Positions 1 to 5,780 of a DNA stretch of 11,600 nucleotides are shown one piece after another. The stretch is from Oscillospiraceae bacterium (GTDB lineage Bacteria > Bacillota > Clostridia > Oscillospirales > Oscillospiraceae). The DNA lies in NCBI GenBank assembly GCA_020025375.1, contig JAHHSF010000028.1:1-11600 (forward strand), given 5' to 3'. Within the stretch, counting starts at the first letter, position 1. Every line of letters begins with the position of its first letter. The notes beneath the pieces are model-generated. The model did no database searches. It had not been told where the DNA came from and saw nothing but the letters and a program-made list of their open reading frames with translations. A program made the position numbers and the translations under genes.

Positions 1-50
<50 letters not shown>

Positions 51-78
51 AGATGTGGAAAGAAACATTTATTAAGTT

Positions 79-133
79 TGTAGGGAGGTATGTAACCGCT
101 TCAACCGGCCTCCCAGCTGAGCTACACCCTACA
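79..133 (-). other. tRNA-5'-half-like hairpin element in the tRNA-Ala leader
   Basis: On the minus strand this 55-nt segment begins TGTAGGG and ends CCCTACA, a perfect 7-bp terminal stem like an acceptor stem. Its 5' part (plus-strand 110-129) matches the 5' end and D-arm of the neighbouring tRNA-Ala (29-48) at 19 of 20 positions. After the D-loop the resemblance stops: there is no anticodon arm, no T-arm and no CCA. A second fold is possible, GGGAGG with CCTCCC enclosing CCG/CGG, which shares its CCC with the terminal stem, so the two folds exclude each other. Whether it is a decayed tRNA, a processing signal or a structured leader cannot be told from sequence alone. Confidence 0.6.
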
Positions 134-141
134 TGAACTTG

Positions 142-153
142 CCGCTCGTGCGG
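142..153 (-). other. Short hairpin at the start of the tRNA leader
   Basis: CCGC and GCGG flank a 4-nt loop, giving a 4-bp GC stem. It falls just downstream of the predicted minus-strand transcription start near 157, so it would be one of the first structures formed on the transcript that carries the tRNA-like element and tRNA-Ala. Small and possibly incidental. Confidence 0.3.
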
Positions 154-163
154 AACGAATGTT

Positions 164-192
164 ATCTTACCAGAGCAAAAGGGATTTGTCAA
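164..192 (-). promoter_or_regulatory. Sigma-A-type promoter for the tRNA-Ala transcript
   Basis: On the minus strand there is a perfect -35 TTGACA (187-192), a 17-nt spacer and a -10 TAAGAT (164-169; 5 of 6 matches). The expected start point is near 157, about 107 nt upstream of the tRNA-Ala 5' end. No other good promoter lies between it and the tRNA, so the 55-nt element at 79-133 should be co-transcribed. Confidence 0.8.
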
Positions 193-238
193 CACCTTTC
201 TGCAAAAAAAGAATATAAAATTTCTTGGCGGTGGCCGG

Positions 239-262
239 CTGGATTTTCCTCCGAAAATCCAG
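239..262. repeat. Perfect 10-bp inverted repeat between divergent promoters
   Basis: CTGGATTTTC (239-248) and its exact complement GAAAATCCAG (253-262) flank a 4-nt CTCC spacer. The repeat lies about 46 bp upstream of the tRNA promoter's -35 and 8 bp upstream of the pyrC promoter's -35, outside both predicted transcripts. There is no T-run on either side, so it is not a typical terminator. A two-fold symmetric operator for a regulator of pyrC is possible; that is inference. Confidence 0.55.
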
Positions 263-270
263 AAAAGCCG

Positions 271-299
271 TTGCGAAAAGAAAAGGCTTAATTTATAAT
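271..299 (+). promoter_or_regulatory. Sigma-A-type promoter for pyrC operon
   Basis: A -35 TTGCGA (271-276), a 17-nt spacer and a perfect -10 TATAAT (294-299) predict a start near 306. That leaves a leader of only about 34 nt before the pyrC ATG, too short for the PyrR-type attenuator found ahead of many Bacillota pyr operons. Control would therefore have to act at initiation, or elsewhere in the operon. Confidence 0.75.
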
Positions 300-339
300 C
301 TAATGTAGAAGCTTATAGCCTGCGCTAAGGAGGGAAAGG

Positions 340-1614
340 ATGAAAACGCTGATTCGACAGGGCCGCCTGGTAGATCCTGCTGCGGGGATCGGCGGCGTGA
401 TGGACATTCTCATCGAGAACGGAAAGATCGCCGTCATCGGGAGCACCATCTTAGACCAGGAGGCCGAGATCATCGATGCCCGTGGCCTTACTGTCTGCGC
501 CGGACTGGTGGATATGCACGTCCACTTGAGAGAGCCGGGGTTCGAATATAAGGAGACCATCGAAACAGGAACGCGAGCGGCCGCCGCCGGCGGCTTTACC
601 ACGGTGGCCTGTATGCCAAACACCCGGCCTGTCACCGACAGCCCGGAGCAGGTGGCCTACATACTGGAAAAGGCCAAACAGTCCTGCGGGGTCCGGGTGG
701 CGCCCATCGGAGCGGTGACGGTTGGTCAGAAGGGCCAGGAGCTTACCGACTTCGAGGCACTCAAGGCCGCCGGGGCCGTGGCCTTTTCCGACGACGGCGT
801 TCCCGTTCAGAACGCCAACCTCCTGCGGGATGCCCTCATCCTGGCCAACCGCCAGGGGCGCACCGTCCTCTCCCACTGTGAGGATGCGGACATGGTGAAA
901 AACTACGCTGTGAACGAGGGCCGGATCTCCCGGCAACTCCGCCTGCCCGGCCGTCCCGCTATTGCCGAGGAACTCCAGGTCACCCGGGAGGCCATGCTGG
1001 CTGAGGAAACCGGCGGGGCTGTTCATATCTGCCACATCTCCACCGCGAAATCGGTGAATATCGTCCGCCGTTATAAGCGCCGGGGGGTGCACATTACCTG
1101 TGAGACCTGCCCCCAGTACTTTACCCTGACCGAGGACGAGGTCCTGCGCCAGGGTTCCCTGGCCCGCATCAATCCGCCCCTGCGGACTCCCGCCGACGTG
1201 GAGGGCATCCTTCAGGGCCTCCAGGATGGTACCATAGATGCCATTGCCACCGACCACGCCCCCCATTCTGCCGAGGAGAAGGGGAGATCACTCACAGAGG
1301 CCCCCAGCGGCATGGTGGGCCTGGAGACCGTTCTGGCCATCTGTCTCACCGAGCTTTACCACACGGGGCTGATGACCATGTCCGACATTTTGCGGAAACT
1401 CACGGTAGAGCCGGCGGACATTCTTCGCATCCCGGCGGGCCGACTGGCCCTGGGGGGAGAGGCCGACCTGGTCCTCTTCGACCCAAACGAGGAGTTTACC
1501 ATCGAGCCGGAGCGGTTTGCCTCCAAGGGACGCAATACTCCCTTTGCCGGACGTAAGGTGAAGGGAAAGGTAAAATATACCATTGTTGGCGGAAACGTGA
1601 TATATCAAGATTGA
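340..1614 (+). CDS. pyrC: Dihydroorotase, class I
   Basis: This 424-residue amidohydrolase closes N-carbamoyl-L-aspartate to dihydroorotate, the third step of de novo pyrimidine synthesis, in the cytoplasm. The metal and substrate residues are visible: H60 and H62 with R64 in DMHVHLREPG, the SDDG segment at 150-153, H179 in SHCED, H232 in HICHIST, and D305 in ATDHAPHS with H307 beside it. Length fits the bacterial class I enzymes (about 425 residues). The ATG is preceded by AAGGAGG (327-333) at good spacing. It is the first gene of the pyr operon, and pyrF follows 12 nt after its stop. Some class I enzymes need a complex with aspartate transcarbamoylase; pyrB is not in view, so this cannot be judged here. 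Confidence 0.96.
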   Translation: MKTLIRQGRLVDPAAGIGGVMDILIENGKIAVIGSTILDQEAEIIDARGLTVCAGLVDMHVHLREPGFEYKETIETGTRAAAAGGFTTVACMPNTRPVTDSPEQVAYILEKAKQSCGVRVAPIGAVTVGQKGQELTDFEALKAAGAVAFSDDGVPVQNANLLRDALILANRQGRTVLSHCEDADMVKNYAVNEGRISRQLRLPGRPAIAEELQVTREAMLAEETGGAVHICHISTAKSVNIVRRYKRRGVHITCETCPQYFTLTEDEVLRQGSLARINPPLRTPADVEGILQGLQDGTIDAIATDHAPHSAEEKGRSLTEAPSGMVGLETVLAICLTELYHTGLMTMSDILRKLTVEPADILRIPAGRLALGGEADLVLFDPNEEFTIEPERFASKGRNTPFAGRKVKGKVKYTIVGGNVIYQD

Positions 1615-1618
1615 GGAG
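1613..1618 (+). promoter_or_regulatory. Ribosome binding site deciding the pyrF start
   Basis: GAGGAG overlaps the pyrC stop codon and lies 8 nt before the ATG at 1627. An in-frame GTG at 1618 overlaps this site and is therefore unlikely to be the start. The overlap suggests translational coupling of pyrF to pyrC. Confidence 0.7.
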
Positions 1619-1626
1619 TGCTTAAA

Positions 1627-2550
1627 ATGTCTTTTGATAAATTGCAGGATCAGATTCGTACCATGAAGAACCCCACCGTGTTGGGCCTGGACCCCCGCAT
1701 TGAGTATGTCCCACAGCATATCCAGGATGAGTGTTATGCCGAGTTCGGTCACAATATCCAGGGTACCGTGGAGGCCATTTACCGCTTTAACTGCGGCCTG
1801 ATGGACGCTCTCTGTGACATCGTCCCCGCTGTGAAGCCCCAGGCCGCCTACTATGAGATGCTGGGCTGGCGGGGGATGGAGATGATGGAGCGCACCATCC
1901 GCTACGCGAAGGAGAAGGGCTACTACGTCATTGCCGACATCAAGCGGGGTGACATTGGCTCCACCGCCCAGGCCTACGCCGAGGGCTGGCTGGGCAAGAC
2001 GAAGGTGGCCGGGGAGGACGTGGAGAACTTCGGAGCCGACTGTGTCACCCTCAACGGCTATATGGGCATCGATGCCATCCAGCCTTTCCTGGACGTGGCC
2101 AAGGCCGAGGACAAAAGCCTCTTCATCCTGGTCAAGACCTCCAACCCCAGCGGCGGTGACCTTCAGGACATGGTGGCCGGGGACCGGGTGGTCTATCAGG
2201 TCATGGGCGACCTCACCGAACGCTGGGGTGCCGGTACCGAGGGCAAGTACGGCTATCAGGCCACCGGCGCCGTGGTGGGCGCCACTTATCCCGCCGATAT
2301 GAAGGAGTTGCGCCAGCGCCTGCCCAAGACCTTTTTCCTGGTTCCCGGCTACGGCGCCCAGGGCGGCACCGCCGAGGATGTGCAGTACGCCTTCGATTCG
2401 TACGGCCGGGGTGCCATCGTGAACGCCTCCCGGAGCCTCATGTGCGCCTGGAAAAAGACCGACGGCGACGGCCGCGATTTCCAGGAGGCCTCCAGAAAGG
2501 CCGCCATTGCCATGCGGGACGACATCTGTAAATACGTCACCATCCTGTAA
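1627..2550 (+). CDS. pyrF: Orotidine 5'-phosphate decarboxylase, family 2
   Basis: The enzyme converts orotidine monophosphate to UMP, the last step of de novo pyrimidine synthesis. The 307 residues match the longer family-2 type, not the roughly 235-residue family 1. The hallmark catalytic stretch ADIKRGDIG gives D104, K106 and D109, with K70 in PAVKPQ as the likely fourth charged residue. The phosphate-side loop KTSNPSGGDLQ is at 170-180. The ATG at 1627 is chosen over an in-frame GTG at 1618 because of the well-spaced GAGGAG. It sits 12 nt after pyrC; an unusually long 218-nt gap then separates it from pyrK. Confidence 0.95.
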   Translation: MSFDKLQDQIRTMKNPTVLGLDPRIEYVPQHIQDECYAEFGHNIQGTVEAIYRFNCGLMDALCDIVPAVKPQAAYYEMLGWRGMEMMERTIRYAKEKGYYVIADIKRGDIGSTAQAYAEGWLGKTKVAGEDVENFGADCVTLNGYMGIDAIQPFLDVAKAEDKSLFILVKTSNPSGGDLQDMVAGDRVVYQVMGDLTERWGAGTEGKYGYQATGAVVGATYPADMKELRQRLPKTFFLVPGYGAQGGTAEDVQYAFDSYGRGAIVNASRSLMCAWKKTDGDGRDFQEASRKAAIAMRDDICKYVTIL

Positions 2551-2768
2551 GGGGCTTCGCCGTTTAGAAGGAAGGCGTTACTGTATTGATAGAGAAAAAT
2601 CACTGTGTCCCCGTGACCCTCTTCTTTTTCAGCACGCAACAGCTTCTTTGCGGATCTTTTACAAAACGCTGTCAGCGTGCGGAGGGGCAGAAACGGAACG
2701 CCCTGAACCAACATAGCCTGGCCTTCCCCCTTGGAAAAAAGAAATTGTGATTTGAAAGTGGTGTTTTC
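2551..2768 (+). other. Non-coding gap inside the pyr operon with possible RNA structure
   Basis: No convincing gene is present in these 218 nt. The stretch is less GC-rich than its neighbours and has pyrimidine tracts. Its centre is the long stem listed at 2632-2680. Farther out, GGCGTT (2574-2579) can pair with AACGCC (2697-2702), which would enclose that stem. No clear -35/-10 pair was found, so a separate pyrKD promoter is unproven. The PyrR-binding consensus was not recognised. Confidence 0.5.
2632..2680 (+). other. Long imperfect stem-loop between pyrF and pyrK
   Basis: GCACGC (2632-2637) pairs with GCGTGC (2675-2680), and ACAGC (2639-2643) pairs with GCTGT (2668-2672). Together they make 11 base pairs interrupted by a small 1x2 internal loop, closed by a 24-nt AT-rich loop. 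There is no T-run after it, so it does not resemble an intrinsic terminator. It may be an mRNA processing or stability element that separates pyrCF from pyrKD expression. Confidence 0.5.
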
Positions 2769-3548
2769 ATGCCGATTCAGAGAGAGTGTAAAATTGTCAG
2801 CAAGACCCTCATGGGCGACGGCGCCGTATATATGGTGCTGGAGGTGGGAGACATGGTCCGTACTACCTGCAAGGGTCCCGGCCAGTTCATCCATATCAAG
2901 TGCGGCAACAGCCGACTTCTCCGCCGCCCCATCTCGGTCTGCTCCTGCATGACCGACGAGCCCGAGGACACCCTGGCCATCGCCTTTGAGGTTCGTGGCG
3001 AAGGGACCGACTGGCTGGCCCGGCGGGAAGAGGGGGATACCCTGGACGTGCTGGGAATGCTGGGCAACGGCTTCCAGGTGGACCCAAACGGTCGCTACCT
3101 TCTGGTGGGCGGCGGCATCGGCGTGCCTCCCCTCCGGGGCTGTGCCCAGGCCACCATGGGCCGTTCCACCGCCATCCTGGGCTTCCGCACGGCGGATAAG
3201 GTCATCCTCCACAACTGTTTCCAGGACGAGTGCGCCAAGGTTTTGCTGGCCACAGATGACGGAACCCTGGGCCACCACGGCTATGTGGACTTCCTGCTCC
3301 GTAAAGAGCTTGAACAGGATAATGGCTTTACAGGTGTTCTGGCCTGTGGCCCCAAGCCCATGCTGAAGAAGGTTGCCCAGGTGGCCGAGGAGTTCGGCGT
3401 GCCCTGTCAGGTCTCCATGGAGGAGCGGATGGGGTGCGGCGTGGGAGCCTGCTTGGTCTGTTCCTGCGACATGAAGGACGGCACTCGCAAGCACGTCTGT
3501 AAGAACGGCCCTGTGTTCGATTCCAAGGAGGTGGACTGGGATGCCTGA
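2769..3548 (+). CDS. pyrK: Dihydroorotate dehydrogenase B, electron transfer subunit
   Basis: This 259-residue FAD and [2Fe-2S] subunit passes electrons from PyrD's FMN to NAD+. Visible features are RRPISV at 52-57 (flavin binding), GGGIGVPPL at 114-122 (NAD-binding turn), CGPKPML at 193-199, and iron-sulfur ligands C223, C228, C231 and C244 in the CX4CX2CX12C spacing of the family. An extra Cys233 sits beside them. The ribosome site is weak (AAGTGGTG about 5 nt upstream), but the N-terminus aligns with the usual PyrK start. The last 8 nt overlap pyrD, as expected for two subunits of one complex. Confidence 0.95.
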   Translation: MPIQRECKIVSKTLMGDGAVYMVLEVGDMVRTTCKGPGQFIHIKCGNSRLLRRPISVCSCMTDEPEDTLAIAFEVRGEGTDWLARREEGDTLDVLGMLGNGFQVDPNGRYLLVGGGIGVPPLRGCAQATMGRSTAILGFRTADKVILHNCFQDECAKVLLATDDGTLGHHGYVDFLLRKELEQDNGFTGVLACGPKPMLKKVAQVAEEFGVPCQVSMEERMGCGVGACLVCSCDMKDGTRKHVCKNGPVFDSKEVDWDA

Positions 3549-4518
3549 GAAGAAGTTTTTCTATGAGCCTGAGGCTCGTGAGATTCCGGCGGTGGTCACC
3601 CCTGAGCAGGTGGATCTGTCCGTCAACCTGGCCGGAATGACCATGAAGAACCCCATCGTGGTTGCCTCCGGCACCTTTGGCTTCGGCCATGAGTATGGGG
3701 AATTTTACGACCTGTCCGAGCTGGGAGGCATCTGCGTCAAGGGTCTCACCGCCCAGAGAAGGGAGGGCAACCCCGCTCCCCGTATTGCCGAGACCCCTAT
3801 GGGAATCCTAAACTCCGTTGGCCTCCAGAACCCCGGTGTGGATGCCTTTATCGCTACCGAACTTCCTTTTTTGAAGCAGTTTGACCTGCGAATCATTGCC
3901 AATATCTCGGGCAACACCCCCGAGGAGTATGGCGAGATGTGCGAAAAGCTCTCCGCCGCCGGAGTGGACATGATCGAGGTTAACATTTCCTGCCCCAACG
4001 TGAAGGCGGGAGGTCTGGCCTACGGCACCAAGCCTGAGATGGCCGCCGAGGTGGCCGCCATTGCCAAGGCTCACGCCTCCGTCCCCGTGATGGTGAAGCT
4101 CTCCCCCAACGTCACCGACATTACCGAGATCGCCCGGGCTGTGGAGGGAGCGGGGGCCGACGCGCTCTCTCTCATCAACACCCTCCGGGGGATGCGAATT
4201 GATGTGAATACCGGCCGCCCCATTTTAAAGATGAACACCGGCGGCCTGTCCGGCCCCGCCGTCCTCCCTGTGGCCATCCGCATGGTCTGGGAGGTCTCCC
4301 AGGCCGTGAAGATCCCCATCCTGGGCATGGGCGGGGTGTCCAAGGGGGCAGATGCCGCCGAGCTGATGCTGGCGGGTGCCTCTGCCGTGGCAGTGGGCAC
4401 CGCCTGCTTCGCCGACCCCTACGCCCCGCTGAAGGTGCGGGACGGTTTGGCCGCCATTGCCGCAAAGCGAGGGTGCGACAAGGTATCTGACTTGACAGGT
4501 AAAGTGAACCCCTGGTAA
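3541..4518 (+). CDS. pyrD: Dihydroorotate dehydrogenase, class 1B catalytic subunit
   Basis: This FMN enzyme oxidises dihydroorotate to orotate and works as a heterotetramer with PyrK. The catalytic base is Cys151 in NISCPN, as in class 1 enzymes; class 2 uses serine. Other family segments are ASGTFGFGHE at 42-51, NSVGLQNPG at 91-99, KLSPN at 186-190 and the phosphate-binding stretch GMGGVSKGADA at 262-272. A consensus AAGGAGGTG (3525-3533) inside the end of pyrK supports this ATG. With 325 residues it carries about 22 residues ahead of the usual class 1B start (near DLSVNLAG), which may be real because the ribosome site fits this start best. It is the last pyrimidine gene in the window. Confidence 0.96.
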   Translation: MPEKKFFYEPEAREIPAVVTPEQVDLSVNLAGMTMKNPIVVASGTFGFGHEYGEFYDLSELGGICVKGLTAQRREGNPAPRIAETPMGILNSVGLQNPGVDAFIATELPFLKQFDLRIIANISGNTPEEYGEMCEKLSAAGVDMIEVNISCPNVKAGGLAYGTKPEMAAEVAAIAKAHASVPVMVKLSPNVTDITEIARAVEGAGADALSLINTLRGMRIDVNTGRPILKMNTGGLSGPAVLPVAIRMVWEVSQAVKIPILGMGGVSKGADAAELMLAGASAVAVGTACFADPYAPLKVRDGLAAIAAKRGCDKVSDLTGKVNPW

Positions 4519-4586
4519 TGCGAAGCGCGGAAGTCAGGTGTATCGGCCCGGCTATGCGCCCAACCCGCAGCGCGCTATCATTTTGC

Positions 4587-4593
4587 AAGGAAG
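4587..4593 (+). promoter_or_regulatory. Ribosome binding site deciding the fusion gene start
   Basis: AAGGAAG lies 8 nt upstream of the ATG at 4602. An earlier in-frame ATG at 4518 overlaps the pyrD stop (TAATG) but lacks a ribosome site, and its 28 extra residues fall outside the phosphatase fold, so 4602 is preferred. Confidence 0.65.
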
Positions 4594-4601
4594 TGTATCC
4601 C

Positions 4602-5780
4602 ATGCCTCTCATAACAAAAGTTTATCTCGTCCGCCACGCCGAGGCGGAGGGCAATCTCTATCGCCGAATTCACGGCTGGTATGACGCTCTTATTACAGAC
4701 AACGGCTACCGACAGATCGCCGCTCTGGAGGAGCGGTTCGCCTCCATCCCCGTGGATGTGGTCTACTCCAGCGACCTCTTTCGCACCATGACCACCGCCA
4801 CGGCGGTCTATCGGCCCAAGGGCCTCCGCCTGCACACCGTGCGGGACCTGCGGGAAATCAACATGGGAGCCTGGGAGGACCAGCCTTGGGGCGAGGTGGC
4901 CCGGGTGGATGGGAAGGAGCTTTTGAAGCACAACTCCATGGACCCTGCCTGGCACACCGAGGGGGCCGAAAGCTTTGAGGACGTGCGCCTGCGGGTGAGC
5001 ACCGCCATCCGGCGTATCGCCGCGGCCAATCCCGGAAAGACGGTGGCCATCTTTTCCCACGGCACTGCCATCCGCAATGCCCTGGCTGTCTTTCACGGCA
5101 TGACGGTGCCTCAGTCCGCCAAGCTGGGCCACAGCGACAACACGGCGGTCTCCCTTTTGGAATTTGAGGGGGACCAGGTCCGCATCGTCTTTGAAAATGA
5201 CAATTCCCATCTTTCCGAAGAGATGTCCACCCTGGCCCATCAGAGCTGGTGGAAGAAGGGGGGAGCCCCAAAAGTGGACCAGACCAACCTCTGGTTCCGG
5301 CCCCTGAACGTGAAGGGGGAGGAGGCCGATTTCTATCTGGAGGCCCGACGGGAGGCCTGGCAGACAGTCTACGGCGACCTTGAGGGCTTCGATGGCCTGG
5401 GCTTTCTGAAAAAAGCCCAAGCTGCCGCCGAAAAGGACCCAAACAACGTGACCTGCGCCATGCTCCAGGACAAGCCCGTGGGAATCATTGAGCTGGACCC
5501 GGAGCGGGACAGGGAAAAGGGAATCGGCAGCATCCCCTTCTATTACCTGGTCCCGGAACTGCGCCGCCAGGGCTATGGCATTCAGCTTTTGGGCGTGGCG
5601 GTCTCCGCCTACCGCAAGCTGGGGCGGGACTACCTGCGCCTGCGTTGCGCCCCGGAGAATGAGCAGGCCCAGCGATTCTACCGCCGGTACGGCTTCCGGG
5701 CCATCGGTCAGGAGGAGGGCTCCCACCGACCCCTGGACGTATTGGAAAAATATATTGGATATAAGGATCAAAGAGCATGA
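4602..5780 (+). CDS. Histidine phosphatase / GNAT acetyltransferase fusion protein
   Basis: The 392-residue protein has two recognisable enzyme domains. Residues 1 to about 205 form a histidine phosphatase of the phosphoglycerate mutase/CobC type: R11-H12 in LVRHAEAEGN (H12 the phospho-accepting histidine; RHA replaces the more common RHG), R61 in SSDLFRT, E85 in REINMGAWED and H153 in FSHGTAIRN. Residues about 230 to 385 form a GNAT N-acetyltransferase with the acetyl-CoA loop RRQGYG at 321-326 and the C-terminal NEQAQRFYRRYGF segment. Both domains keep their key residues, so both may be active; substrates are unknown. The gene follows pyrD by 83 nt and overlaps the next gene by 4 nt, so it is likely part of the same transcript. 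Domain calls are firm; the biological role is not. Confidence 0.85.
   Translation: MPLITKVYLVRHAEAEGNLYRRIHGWYDALITDNGYRQIAALEERFASIPVDVVYSSDLFRTMTTATAVYRPKGLRLHTVRDLREINMGAWEDQPWGEVARVDGKELLKHNSMDPAWHTEGAESFEDVRLRVSTAIRRIAAANPGKTVAIFSHGTAIRNALAVFHGMTVPQSAKLGHSDNTAVSLLEFEGDQVRIVFENDNSHLSEEMSTLAHQSWWKKGGAPKVDQTNLWFRPLNVKGEEADFYLEARREAWQTVYGDLEGFDGLGFLKKAQAAAEKDPNNVTCAMLQDKPVGIIELDPERDREKGIGSIPFYYLVPELRRQGYGIQLLGVAVSAYRKLGRDYLRLRCAPENEQAQRFYRRYGFRAIGQEEGSHRPLDVLEKYIGYKDQRA

Noticed and set aside
239..262. Inverted repeat read as an intrinsic terminator
   Set aside because: No T-run follows it on either strand, no gene reads into it, and it lies outside both predicted transcripts.
2551..2768. 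PyrR-type attenuator or second pyr promoter in the pyrF-pyrK gap
   Set aside because: I could not find the conserved PyrR-binding sequence, a terminator with T-run, or a -35/-10 pair with good spacing; only an unexplained stem remains.
451..3494. Long minus-strand open frames opposite pyrC, pyrF and pyrK
   Set aside because: Their translations show no family motifs, and they lie opposite genes whose catalytic residues are intact.
4518..4601. N-terminal extension of the phosphatase-acetyltransferase from ATG 4518
   Set aside because: There is no ribosome site ahead of 4518, and the 28 extra residues precede the normal first strand of the phosphatase; AAGGAAG at 4587-4593 supports 4602.
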